Assembly (NCBI GenBank): GCA_036345935.2
Contig: JADWOT020000002.1
Coordinates: 10,473,782 to 10,537,781 of the forward strand
Direction: 5' to 3'
Source: Taenia hydatigena
Lineage: Eukaryota; Platyhelminthes; Cestoda; Cyclophyllidea; Taeniidae
Length of the DNA stretch: 64,000 nucleotides
The translations under genes and the position numbers were made by a program. This document shows, piece by piece, positions 46,761 to 58,720 of the stretch; position 1 is the stretch's first letter; every line of letters begins with the position of its first letter. A model generated the notes under the pieces. That model saw only the letters and a list, made by a program, of their open reading frames with translations. It did not search any database and was not told the origin of the DNA.

Positions 46761-49700
46761 CGAATGTCTTCGTCGGTGGCGATGTCCGCGCGTACACGGC
46801 AGCGGTGGAACCAGCGGCGCCGACGGAAGCAGAGGCCTGCACGGAAGCAAGGCATAGGAAGACTGAGTCGCCGCCCGAGCCAACGCAGCCGCGCCCAACC
46901 GGTAGTGTGCGCAGGGACTCACCGCACGTGGAATACGGAAGAGCTGTAAGATGTAAACGCCTCCCCGCCCTCTTTATGTGAGCAAAGCACAGATCAACAA
47001 AGGCGCACTCAACCCTGAGGCCGACACGAGCGACCACCACGAGTCCTCCCGAATAGTAAACCACAGCCTGTCCGCCCAACTCGACCGCCTACTTGGCGTT
47101 CATGTCCCCCTCCCCCCTCCTCCCCTCTAAGCGCCACCCAGCCTCCTTACTTCCTCCTCTTCACACACACCAACTCACTCCTTTTCAATCCATTCTCCTT
47201 CTCAGGGCTAAGTCGCAGTAGTAGTGGAAGCGGCAAGACGCTCCTCTAACAATTCGCGCCCAACACACTCAACAGTGGAGACCTACTCACTTGCTTACTT
47301 CCTCTGAGACGATGCACCACCACCCATCGCCTGTACAGTCAGCAACAAATTAACTGCCACCCTCCCACAGCAAAAACATTTCTGTACCTGCGGAAGCAAA
47401 GTATACGGCAGCTGCCACCAGTAGACCCTGGTCCATAGCGCTTCCATTCGTCGTCGTAAGAGAACGTCTCCTCCACTCTTTCACACACCCACGACAGAGC
47501 TTCCCTAGCCTTTACACTCTCCGCCACCCACCCATGCCCGGCGAAGACAAAGAGGTGGAGATATAATAGCAGTAGTAGTCCGTGGCCTCCATGCCTGCTG
47601 ACATCCGCATCGCACAACCGAGACGGAGACGTTGCCGCCACCGCGAATGACTCCAACATCTCGCATTGCCTACCGTTCCACACATCAAATGTTACTTCAC
47701 CACCACCATCAATACCAGAGTAAGTTTGTGGCACCTGAAAAGGAAAAAAACCGAGCAATGGAAAGGCTGATTAGCGAGGGTCCAGTGCGCTGCAAGGCTA
47801 ATACCCACAAACAAAACTACTCTTAGGAAAAAAGGAAACACCTTAACAAGCAAGCGTTTAAGACTGCTACAAAGTAGTCTGTGTAGTGATACCAAAGCTT
47901 CCCACCAGCCACCCCGTCTTCCTCCGTTCCTGCGCTGCTGCGTCTACCTCGCTCAGAGACACCAAATCATGCCCACAAAGCTAAGGAACCTACGATTAAG
48001 CCATCACCGAGGCCCCCTGCACAACATGTTTCGCAGCAAGGATCACATCAACACCTCCCGTCCTCCGCTATCTATATGTGCTCCAACGACACGCATATCG
48101 TAGTAATGGAAAAATAGGCCACCTTTCACCACACATCCAATGCGGGATAAAGAACCTACGGGTAAACGCGAAAAGCACCGTTCCACCCAACATAAGACCA
48201 CACATCGACTCTATTGCTGCGCCCAAAAAAAAACAGCAACGACTCATTAGGCACAATCCAATCTTACCTAAGAAATGTATGGAGTGATAGCGAAGGCGAG
48301 ATTCTTGCTCGCTGCTGCTGCAGCTTCTTCTCCAACGTCTATTCTAGCATGGAAACGGACAAATAAAAGGGATAATAAGGTGTATAAATATGGATACTTA
48401 TCAGCGAGAAAATAATAAGTAGTTACCACATACCTAGCAACGTTGGAACTCCTCTCAACAAAATCCGCCGTCATTAGAATGTAAACTAATTACAAATTGC
48501 CAAAACAATCTTGATTTGCCCCTTAGGGTGTCGTACAGCAAGAAGAGTACGTGAGTGGGGCACTGCAGTTGGAAAATAATACTCCCTGACGGTCACATTA
48601 TGAGGCTTTTGCGTTCACTTTACCAAAGTTACAAGTCTCTTCATCAAATTGGACCGCATTAATCAAAACTCATTCATACTAAAATAACAAACCACTTGAA
48701 AACAGCCAAAACAATCCTACTTATTCGCAAGAATTACTTTGCTGCATGAAAAATCAACGCGACTGGGCAGTGAAAATAATAAACAAAAAGTCTTCACAGC
48801 AACTGCAGCTATTTCGGAAACGGTTGGTCTAACATATAAACTGATAAAGAAGGCAAAAAGGTACATGCATACGTATACATGCAATATGTGTTTAGTCACA
48901 AGAGAGCATCAAGCAATTGCCAGGCACTTGGTAAGGTTATAACTTCTCTCCACAAAATCACTCCTCATTAATCAAATGCCAACGTCATTTAAAAAAGACA
49001 AACAGCCTCGCAAAATGCCAAAACAGGCATAATTTACCGCTGTACAATAAAAAGTGCACGTGGGGAGACCTTGCCTTTGAAAAGAAACCGTCTTAATAGT
49101 CCCATTAAGAGGCCTTTACATTTACTCCAGCAAGTATGTGTATAAACGAAGCAAACTCACGCCTAAAAACTGATAACAACTAGCCAACCAGAAAGTAGTA
49201 AAAAAGGTATCAAATACTTACTAAATTTCCAACTTTTGACAGCGGATAAAGGCTCATTAGCCCAAAGCAATGGTCCCTAAAAATGCACAGCACTTATCCC
49301 AGCCGCATACATACCTGACCAATCACTTTAAGGTTCATTCGGTAAAACAAACAAACTTTTGACTTTATGTTTTTTTGACAAAACAGCAATTATTGTTATT
49401 ACTAACAATTTTAACTTAGGCGTAAAATTTAAGTGTTAAATGCTAGACATGGCAATTTACAAAGTGCGCACAAATGGGGAAGTATACAATAAATGTTAAC
49501 AACATATAAATGCACAATCTTAATATTGCGAGGTTTGTCAGCAAAAGATACATGTAATTTTGTAAAAGGTTTTTATCTTTCTGTTTTCCTTTATTACTTC
49601 TAGAAGGCTGAGTACGCCTTGGCATCTAAAGGAGGCAGCATAGTGAACGTGATCCACTAAAGAAACAGATTAGCAGGGAGCATAGGTAACGGGACATTAT

Positions 49701-51512
49701 TAGCGCCATATTTAACCTTAACAGAGCAGAACAAATTCGTCCAGCACTAAAAGGATGCAACTTCACATTGATCACCCAAGTCATATGCTAAAGGACACAC
49801 TTCGACGAAGTAATACGACCCCTCAAACCAGTGAACTTAAATCACTAAAAAGAACCCACGTTCTCTAAACATATCGACTTATTTCCGTGTTGTCTGTTTG
49901 GCTGCGCTAGTAGCTCCAATTCTCTCCACATGCTGAACATTTTTATTCCTCTCAAGTGCCATGTCAACTTTTATCTTCAGCGTGCTCTCAAAGAGCTACA
50001 ATGAGATTTGTAAAATGCGTTTTATTACGCGTGCATTATGTAATTGCGTTTAAATCCTGCACATTGACGCCCTTTCGTTTTGACTAAACGTCGATGGCAT
50101 GGCTCATTAGACCCCTCCATAGACTGAAAGTCGCATGGAAGACGTGTTGGAGAGTACATAATGCATTGTTGGGGGGAAATGTATTTGTATAAAATAATTA
50201 ATGCACAAATCGGCTGTAGTTGTTGTATCTATTCACAAATAGTGAAAGCAGTAGCATTAAGAAGGGCCGACGTTTTCAAAATAGGGAATTGTCTGTAGCA
50301 GGATGCTTTCCAATCATCCAAGAAAAGTGATGTGAGCAAAGGTCTACTCACTCTACTCAAGGCAGGTGGACGACGCAACCACGTGAAAGCCATCGTCATA
50401 ATTTTGAGGAAGAGGACTCGTGAAATCGAAGTTTGCCATAAGCTTCTCGATCTTGTCAGGCGTGATTCTGGCTTTTGTCAGCCCCTCTGAATCAGATAAC
50501 ACTGTCACCACCTGACAGACATTGTCTCCGTCATGTGTGTAATGGAGTCTGCGATCCACCAGTGGTGTTTCCTTGCAGTACGCGGCCTCAAGAAGCAAAG
50601 GATTACGTCAATCACCCACGGTGTCACTTGGGGTGGCTTAAGGTATTATTTGGGAGGGAAGGTAAGGTGGTTGCAATGTGCCAGACGCTATGCAGATCCT
50701 TGACTCCTGCAATGTCTGAACGCTCCTTCTAATTGTGCATGAGATAGGACTGGAACAAGGCCTGCAATGGCTTTAAGAGCTTTTTTATCTTCCTCATGCT
50801 ATAGCGACCTGGTTTCGCCCACCGCATTACATCGCTCCCTCCACTGGCATTCGGTCGTATTGGCTCAGACAAAATGCAGGCCGTTGGAAGGGCCAGGCTT
50901 CACGCATATGCCTTTGTTATAATTGTCATCCTATTGGCTAATTCACGCGCTATGATTTGGGGAGTTGTGCAAGAGTCGTGGCCTTCTAGCGGAGTCCTCT
51001 TCTCTGATATGTAATATAACGGATCAAATTCAGTGATAAGAACATGGCCCGAGTCTGAAAGGACTTTCTCGGGTTTGACGCTTCCTCGAGGTGGCAGGCG
51101 AGAGTAAAGGGATCGAGACTACTACCTTCGCACAGCACAGAGGTAAGTGGTTCGTGAATTCGCAGACTGCAGAGGAGTGTGGAAAGAAAAGAGCAGAGGG
51201 GTGTTGCAGGGAAATGCGTTTAATTACATATGAAGTGGACTTATCAATCCTTAAGTGGGAAGCGCTACAAAAACCATGGAACGAGTGCCTTGTCATTAAC
51301 AATTGTTCCCCAATCCCCATCTTGATCCTGCAGTTTTGCGTAATTCGGTATAATTTTTAGTACTTTGCCTGGTCTGAGATCCGCGTAATCTACTGCAAGT
51401 GCCGCATTCTGGTAGTTTGCAATACCTGAACTGGTACTATTTTGTCTGTAACATTTGGTCCTATGCGTTGATTGAGTATGGATGTGATATTTTTGCGATA
51501 CCCACAAGCCTC
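46761..51512. other. 4.75-kb segment present only between A2 and B2
   Basis: Absent from the A1-B1 junction. The first ~1.3 kb is visibly richer in G+C and CpG than its surroundings. It holds a 139-codon minus-strand frame (47339-47758), a hydrophobic 67-codon minus frame (47692-47895) and competing plus-strand frames; none has a recognisable domain. From 48 to 50.2 kb the sequence is AT-rich without supported exons. No terminal repeats or target-site duplication were seen at its edges. Confidence 0.7.
50353..50590 (-). CDS. candidate terminal exon, unrecognised
   Basis: An open stretch ending in TAG at 50353 encodes a natural, acidic peptide (VVTVLSDSEGLTKARITPDK in the middle, FDFTSPLPQNYDDGFHV near the end). 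The upstream edge may be a splice site in TTTGCTTCTTGAG, which is not convincing. It lies downstream on the same strand of the coding-like segment at 51271-51671, so both may belong to one gene. Family not recognised. Confidence 0.4.
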
Positions 51513-51671
51513 GTCAATATGGCCCCATGCTGGAGGAAAAGATGGGCGCTTCATTTCAACATTGTTCATAACTTCGGATGGATTCGCCGATTTACTTCTA
51601 GCATCCATGAAATCATCAAAGTGCACTTGCATAACGCGATGTTTGATGGAGTTCTTTGTTTTCTCATTCAT
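51271..51671 (-). pseudogene. coding-like segment with one frame break, unrecognised
   Basis: From ATG 51671 the frame encodes a polar stretch shared with block B1, then block-specific residues including NVTDKIVPVQ. It then stops making sense at about 51,425-51,430, where another frame takes over (NAALAVDYADLRPGK, then KLQDQDGDWGTIVNDK) until TAG at 51265-51267. The switch could be a one-base lesion or a short intron, but the available GT/AG pair (33 nt) would create a stop. Part of the segment lies in B2 and part in the segment unique to this copy. Function not recognised. Confidence 0.4.
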
Positions 51672-52412
51672 TCAATCCCCCTCACACAGTTACGCACCCT
51701 CTTTTCGGACATCAAAGTATCATAACTGACACATACGTGTTTAGTCCTTGATCATGGACTACCTTGTCTGTGTAAACTTGGCGCAGAGAAAGCAGGACAC
51801 TGGTGGTGCAGAGGAGCAAGATCCACCCTTTTTCAAAATCAATATAGCGTTCTCATAGGAGGAATCTGCGCCTTTGATCATCCACTGAATCGGTCTCTGA
51901 ACTCAGGTTTTTTGGTTTTCAAGTAGTCGATTTCGCTGCTATGACGCCTTCTAGCACTGATGCTGGTACCACCTTAGGTTATTAAGGCTTCAATCCTTTT
52001 CTTTGTTTTCAGCGATAACGCTAACAAGAGTTGCTTCGGCAGCCAATACATTACGCAATATGGTCTCCATTCCCTTCTTCTATCGTTTTAGGGCGTTGCC
52101 ATCAAGAGTCCACAATGTTCCTTTAGCGATAACAGGGTTATTTGATCCAACAATGAAAGCTGTCTTTCAGAAGGCTCATTGCTAGTCAGTAGGCGGAAGG
52201 GGAGGTCTCTAAGTTAAGTTGTGATGTTAGTGGTAGGGATGAAACGTGATCAGTTGGATGCCACTTTGCCTTGCAGGAGTGACCATTGGGCATATCACTG
52301 GTCGTTTTAGCGTACACTTCTACTTCACCTTGTCAAAATGCTGGCCGAGGTGTGTGGTCCTCGCGGCCGATTGACTAACTTTACTACAAAGGCAGAACGG
52401 TTGATTGATCGC
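51513..52412 (+). repeat. large direct duplication, block B copy 2
   Basis: Second copy of 43503-44424, nearly identical. Beyond 52412 the sequence continues uniquely (CTCGCTACTACGTCAGC), showing where the natural end of the block lies relative to the N at 44425. Confidence 0.93.
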
Positions 52413-55400
52413 CTCGCTACTACGTCAGCACCAAAATGTTTTTTCTGGAGTGCACTTTTCTTGTGTAGGGCTGCCTGTACTGCTGTTTCCCTGAAGTCCT
52501 TTTCAAATTAGCCGCACATTGGAATATGCTGGTGTGAATGAGTTGCTCACGAAGAACCTCTAAAAAAACACGAATTTGCAAATGGAGAAGGCATCTGCAA
52601 CATCTTGCATCGCTCCGGTTACAAAACAGTGACTATATTGTATGCAACTTGATTCAAAACATTAGATCTACACAAAAATGTTACTGGGTCAATTTTTACC
52701 ACTTATGTTTATTGTCCTAAATGCCATGTTTTTGAAGGTCATTGTAGTGCTTTGTCCTGACTGACCATATTGCTCTAGTCAGGTGGGGCTGGCCTCCGCG
52801 CCGTGCCAGCAGCCCCGTTCCCTCTATTTATTGAATATTTATCTATTCGACCCTAGTATTATGCCTTCTTTTGCCTTCATGGAAGTCTCGGGACGCTGCA
52901 TTCATAATGTGTGCCAGCAATGAAATTTTTTGCACACACGCTTATGTAGAACCTCGGGTGGTGATAACGGCCTGCTACTAATCAGACTTTATAAGTTTTG
53001 CTTTCAAAATGTTTCATAGAATAGAACAAATTTTAATCCTGCTGTACGGCAGCAAACGTGGCGCGCGTCGAGGAGCCTCAGGTAACCTTAAAGGAACCGA
53101 GAGATTGGCTGCAATGCACAGGTGGAGAGTAAACCTGCGCTAACTGATATTCAATTGTTTGCTTTAACTGTGCTTAAATGTGACGCTTGGGTTAGGGAGC
53201 CTAACTGATCCTTGCTTCTTAACAGCAGACCTTAACGCAACGAAAGAAGAGCATATGCTTTGGTTAAGATGACCGGTGACAACCTTAACAGAAGAAATGG
53301 AAATGGCCTTTGGAAACTGCTCCTGAGGTGATCCTACCCTTGGTTGTGATTCGTCCGAAAATGCTTGTTACAGAGATGCTTGCGATGCTTGCTTGCTTGG
53401 CGTACACGTGGTACAAGCAAATGCCCTGTTTACATAATTTTATTAAGCGTTTCTTTATCCTACCTCAATTTCACATGCCAGCTAGCCAGTTAGCCAGCAA
53501 ATTGAGTTCTTGTTCGTCAAGGGGGATTAGAAGGAAGGAAGACCCGCGCCGACAGCCGAGAAGGTCCCACTCACTCGTTTCCCTTACCCATGCAAGCTGC
53601 GCCACAGCAACTCCCTTCAACTTCTTTTATTTGCCTCATTCTCCATGCCTTCTTGTTTATCAGCCTATTTCCTATGCAAAATTGTTGCTTTTGTTTTTTA
53701 CTTATTATCCTTTTTTTTGCAAACCACAGATATCTTTTCCTTTCTTTTACTCACACTCTTTGAGCAGTAGCAATGGCGATAAGCTCTCCTGCACCTCTTC
53801 CATTTCGCTCCCTTCATAGAAGCTGTACGATTGCCAACTTGCGTGGTCTTCGAATAGGTCTATGCTTTTGCTAAGTCAGGGGCATGAGGACGGCATCGGC
53901 GCTCATCACTTCTAGGCAAATCACGGCAGGGACCAATGGGCAACATTTGGGACCGAAATGCGACTAATTTGTGTTACAATAATGAAGTTGTTAATGGTGC
54001 TCCTTTGCTGTATTTGTTTCAGCACTTATCATCCATCAACTATGGAGCGAAAGAGGAAGAGAAGGACGAAAAGGAGGTGGTAAGATCAAAGGAAGAGAGA
54101 TTGGGGGGTTCGAAGTGATTGAGACCGAGAACAGAAAGGGGTGATGAAGACGAAGAAGTAGAGCAACGGTACAAGGAAGAGAATGAGAAATTGGCTCCTT
54201 TGAGCAAGGTAAAAGAGGACAAAAAGAAAGTAAAAGAAATGAAAATGTGCAAGTGGGTGCTGAATGGTGAAGAATGTGGCAGTGGTGGCAGAGGAACCAA
54301 CGAATGAATTGGATGTGTGTGAGAGTGAGAAGAGGGAAGATGAGGAGGAAACGAAGGGCAAGACAGTGAATGCAATAACAGGCACAGTGCGCAAGTATGC
54401 ACCTAATGTCCGGTACGAACACTTTGTGGCAGGACCATTCCTGATACTAATCAACTCAAATTCCGTAAATTGAAGTAAATTATGTGCTTGTTCTCATATA
54501 TAAGTATGATAGAGATGGAGTAGACGGGTTGAAGTGGTTAATTGTTGTTGAGCAGAAGATTGGCATGTCGTAGATAGAGGAAGAAAAAGCTAAGGTTGCA
54601 CAGATTGTGGACCTTGAAGACATGAGGGGCATAGGTTGTTGAGTCCGCAGCCGCATTCGTGGCTGCAGTGCTGCTAAGATATTTAGATGAGGAAAAGCTC
54701 CGAGACACTGCTGTGCATGTGGCACTGGCCAAATTAAACGCGAATGGAATGGTTGTAGAAAGGGTGGCTTAGGCCATGGTCATACTTACTACCTACAAGA
54801 TACTATTTGGACCCCGTCTTCAACCAAATGCTTATGATCAGACCACAAAGTGGAACTTGGCATGACTTGGTTAATGAAGTCGGGTCGTCGAAAGAACCCT
54901 GCTTATTAGTTGCTGAGATTCTCGCATTTTGTCTTAGATTAGAAAATGCTGGTGTTCCTGGAATGCACATTTGCCTTGCGTTTGAGACTAGCGACTGAGC
55001 TGATTGCGGTGGGTGAATAAGAACTCATGAATAGGTATGATGCGAAAGCATCCAGATAACCCATGCACCAACCCTTTTTCGCAGCTTTTTGAAAGTTAGT
55101 AATGACTCAGTCACGGCTGTCCTCACTGTGCTACGCGTTCATACACGAAACGATATACTCATCACGAGTGTGGTGTCCTAAACGCGGAGTTAAACCTCAC
55201 CTGTTCTTTCTGGCCGCTCTGTGTTCTGTGTCGGTTTTATCAAGAAAACAACCGCGGCTTTAGTAAATGGTGAAGGGAGAAAGAAAATGTATAACGGACA
55301 CACAGACATCTACTTTGGATTCACTAGGAAGAGGTGAACAAGCTCAAAATAGGAAAAAGGAATAGTTGAAATGTAAATAAGGGACCGAGCATGTCAGGGT

Positions 55401-55847
55401 TGGAATACTAATTGTAGGGTGGTCTAAGCATCACAAAAGAATTCTCGTAGCTTCTGAAAAATCCCCATTCCTCAGGGAACAATTCGTTTGCAAATGCTAT
55501 GCCTGATCGGAAGATGATAGGAGCAGCAGACTAACATTTTCGAATGACTTAAACAGAATGTGAGCCACATCAAGGACTTGGCTGTTTTGACTTGTCCACT
55601 GCTAGTCATTTCCAGACCGCTCCTCATTAAATTACTCGAACTAACAGCGCAAAATACAAGCAAAAAATAAAATCTCACGTCAATGCTAAACGTAATGGAG
55701 ATCAAATCAAATAGATCGCCTTTTAAACAGCACAGGGTCACTCTCTTGACCACTTTTTGTTATTTTAGGGATTAAATCTTGACAGATCCATTCTATTCAA
55801 CCGCATCACTTGGTGAAGTACCTTTACTTGCACCTGATATGCCGTAT
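52413..55847. other. no intact gene; purine-rich decayed segment at 54.0-54.8 kb
   Basis: At 54,040-54,420 the plus strand is strongly purine-rich and encodes Glu/Lys-rich peptides split over three frames, with stops between. A further open piece near 54,645-54,770 (VAAVLLRYLDEEKLRDTAVH) is in another frame. This looks like the wreck of one acidic protein gene without obvious introns, possibly a processed copy, but the parent is not recognised. The opposite-strand 120-128 codon frames are shadows of the base skew. The 169-codon frame at 53310-53819 has no domain. Confidence 0.4.
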
Positions 55848-56258
55848 TCACCAACACGTCAGCACGGTAGCCAGCAGGGAGCCGTCCAAGCCACCAAGGC
55901 TCTGAGTGAATCGCGTCAGACTATCAAACTCACTTGATTCATCTCTCGCCGCATTTATAATCACCGCAATCGACAATGTTTGATGAGGCGCAAGAGATTC
56001 CAAGGTGGGTACAAAATCATCCTCCGGGAGGCGCAAATAATCTGCCAAATAGATTATGCTACCATAGCAGTCATGTCCAGCGAATGCTGCCTCTCTAAAA
56101 ATAAAACTCTTACCTCTTTCAGTCGAATGAACAGAAAAAGTGCAGACATGCATACCGACAATGCGCGTGTGAGATCGGTACTTGATCATTGAAAGGTAGT
56201 CGAATAGTGGGATGTTGGATGCTTCCATCCCCAGTGAGAATTCCTCATCCGATATAGT
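55848..56258 (-). pseudogene. partial duplicate of the F-box (FBXO4-like) gene
   Basis: Homologous to 23,370-23,784, the middle of the F-box gene's substrate-binding domain. It lacks the F-box and the C-terminal end. The whole homologous part stays open for 126 codons despite many substitutions, and it carries a 12-bp deletion that removes exactly four codons. Homology ends abruptly on both sides. It is probably a fragment pseudogene; because the frame is preserved, an exon of a diverged paralogue cannot be excluded. Confidence 0.65.
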
Positions 56259-57186
56259 TGAAGAGAAAACAGCAGGGATTTGCTGTTAGCATAACCAGTT
56301 CATTCCTCCACTGGTTTAATCTGCTAACTTTCGGAAATTCCCTGTTACTTGACCGCAAAGGTCCAGCGACACGATTATTGCCCATCGAGGTAGTTAAGTC
56401 TAAAGACGACTGTCAAGCTTATCTGTGGCCCAAAATAAAATTATTGCAGAGTTGTAGGCTTGATTAATAAATTCTTTGAAAAAGACGTTTTCCTAATACC
56501 AAAAGCTCTTTACACTCCTCCCTCCCGCTTGTTTTCGGCGGCATCTCTCAAAAGACTTAGAGGCGCTCTTGCTAAAAGCTAAACTATAAATCCTTTTCAA
56601 AATTACCATGGCAATTATATTGCAATCAAAACAAAGCAGCTTTACATTCCGACCAAGTTTTATCTTCGAAACGTAGGACGACCCACCTATTTAACTTTAC
56701 TTTGCACTTGTGGCTGGATGTGGAATCAATGTTACTAACATTTAGCCCATTCACGATCTGCTTCATCAAAGAAACACCACAGAGAGCTTCAATTTGTCAC
56801 CAATTCTAGTCAAATCACTGCTAATTGCCTTAAAGAAGCGCACCCAGCGAAATGCCATCAAAAATCCCAGCACAAAATGATGTGTCAGTGCCTAACGCAA
56901 ACTCACATAATAAGATATTGGGTATGATTCGCTTCCGTTGCTAGGTCTGTATGTGATGATGTATTTTATGGGAATAAACTCATAAGAAACTGAGACTGTG
57001 CCAATGTCTCGTTTCTCGACCGATGCGAACGCCAATCAGAGGTAAGCTTTTACACCCTTTCCTAAAAACAATACCTGATAGTACCAATTCAAAACAGTTG
57101 GTGGCCAACACTGGACTCTTGCGAAGCAAAAGAGCAATGAGCAATTGTTCTGTCCGTTATTCAAAATGGGTGTCAGTGTTTCACAG
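56259..57186. other. no supported exon
   Basis: A short ATG-containing stretch ends at a GTAAGC site at 57,041 (from ATG 57004), but its phase does not fit the exon at 57187 when read from that ATG. Confidence 0.35.
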
Positions 57187-57408
57187 TGCAACAAACAAAA
57201 ATTAAGGACGAAGCCAAATTCAGCGCAATCAACAGAATCGAACCATGGGTACATACCACGTCCATGCGCTACTGGAGAAGACTGGATGAATTTCATTGAT
57301 TCATGGGAGGATGATCCTGTAGAAGTGGCTCAGCCCGGCGTCATCGGTGGCATCTTCGAGCCAAAGCACAATGCACTGGCCCATATCATCTCATGCTGCT
57401 GCTCTTAG
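57187..57408 (+). CDS. candidate terminal exon with acidic Trp motif
   Basis: After acceptor CAGTGTTTCACAG, 222 nt are open in phase 0 to TAG at 57406-57408 (73 residues). The centre reads EDWMNFIDSWEDDPVEV, and the end is CCCS. The W...WEDDP pattern is loosely reminiscent of the EBAG9/RCAS1 family segment, but this rests on one short motif and I do not assign it. Upstream exons are unresolved. Confidence 0.4.
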   Translation, partial: CNKQKLRTKPNSAQSTESNHGYIPRPCATGEDWMNFIDSWEDDPVEVAQPGVIGGIFEPKHNALAHIISCCCS

Positions 57409-58439
57409 GGCTTTGTAACTAAGGTATCCGGACCACGGACCAACGCCGAATGTAGTTGCTATTGCTCAGGTGCTGTCACTAACACACCCACCATCAACAC
57501 TAGCCTCCCACCGATCTCTCAACCTCGCTTTCAACACACGTGGTAGGTAATTCCTCTCTTCCTACTTATGTTTTGTTAGTATAGAGTCGTCAGAAGACTC
57601 CGACGTCTGCTGGCTTAAAGCTGTACGGTCTAAATTTACAGCTTAAGGAAGGCAAAGAATTTGTTGAGGTGCAGTGTTGAGCACAACCCGGCAACCATAT
57701 CCCACATCCCATATCTTCTACCCACCCTAAAGCAGGTCTTACTAATGATACACCTTCGTAAAAATTACGATCTGTGCTGCTACATAGAAACCAATTTGTT
57801 GTGCAATTGCATGGGACATGGCGCCTTTATTATCCATGTTCAAACAGGTTTCCATAAAGCTTTGCGAATACCGGCAACGACAGATGCCTTCACCACCTCT
57901 CTGAAACCTCCATTTCATCACTCTACCTTCCTAATTTGCGATTCCTTGCATTCGTGTGTCGTCAGCTTTGCTGTTCACCATACAATGTGTCCTGCTGAGC
58001 ACTGCTAATGTTGTCTCTCATCTTATGGAGCACTGTGTGGACTAGCTTACGGAGCGGACAGAACTTGATGATAACAAAAGGCACCGAGGCTCGACTTCTG
58101 ACCACTGACATTAAAACGCACGAGCACCAACATCAAAGTTAATTCTCAAAAGATGAAAATGTTTGTGGAGCCTGTAAATCTTATTCTCACAACTCACCCA
58201 GTCACCCACACCCAAGTGCGGTAATCACACCTCACACTGTGTAGCATGAGAATCGTCTACGCAAAAATTACAGTGAAATTTTCGATGAGCCATGATAGCT
58301 CTGCGCCACGCGATCCAACCACACAACTCAAAATTCAAAAACGCATCGACACATTGCGCAGCAAAACAGGTAAAATTAAGATGAACTTTACCTGCGACAA
58401 CTTTTTAACTATCTGTTAATGTATGCTGAATCACATCCG
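57409..58439. other. no gene recognised
   Basis: The 115-codon plus-strand frame at 57661-58008 shows no domain and no splice context. Confidence 0.4.
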
Positions 58440-58720
58440 CGTATATTATTCCACATCGGACGATAAGTTACAAATTCAAGGCTGCTTAAAATGAGAGAGC
58501 AGGTAGTACTTGGTGTGGCCCGGATTCGCTATTAGAAACGAGATGGCCATGGCATGGAATCCGCTGAAAGTCAGGGAGGAAAACACTTGACAGAGGAGGC
58601 AACTCATGCATGTAAACGAGGCGTCTCCCACGAAAGTAGCTCTGCACAAATGCAGCATGGGGCGATTTAGGAAGTGTTCGTTGTCTGCGAGCAAACAGGT
58701 AAAGGTGGTTCCAGCTCCAA
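58440..58720 (-). repeat. diverged third copy of the inverted-repeat arm
   Basis: Resembles 61,085-61,365 in the left arm: TGTATATTATTCCA-like start, AAGGCTGC, and the exon-like part with CAATTCATGC / CAACTCATGC and a final GCAAAC/GCAAAT word. On the minus strand the peptide aligns with the arm-encoded one (FTCMSCLLCQVFSSLTFS versus FTRMNCFLWQQASSLTCS), and both follow a plausible acceptor (TTTGCTCGCAG here). It could be a family of small exons; product unknown. Confidence 0.55.

Noticed and set aside
47339..47758. 139-codon minus-strand frame in the GC-rich part of the 4.75-kb segment
   Set aside because: High GC lowers stop density, competing frames exist on the other strand, and no domain or splice context is visible; kept only as a remark.
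51398..51430. A 33-nt intron joining the two frames of the 51.3-51.7 kb segment
   Set aside because: The GT/AG pair is present, but joining in the observed phase creates a TAG stop directly at the junction, so a frame lesion is more likely.
53310..53819. 169-codon plus-strand frame as a gene
   Set aside because: Composition is erratic (Ser/Pro/Phe-rich second half over a pyrimidine-rich tract), with no signal peptide, domain or splice support.
54036..54454. Three overlapping 120-128 codon minus-strand frames
   Set aside because: They are mutually overlapping shadows of a purine/pyrimidine-skewed stretch.
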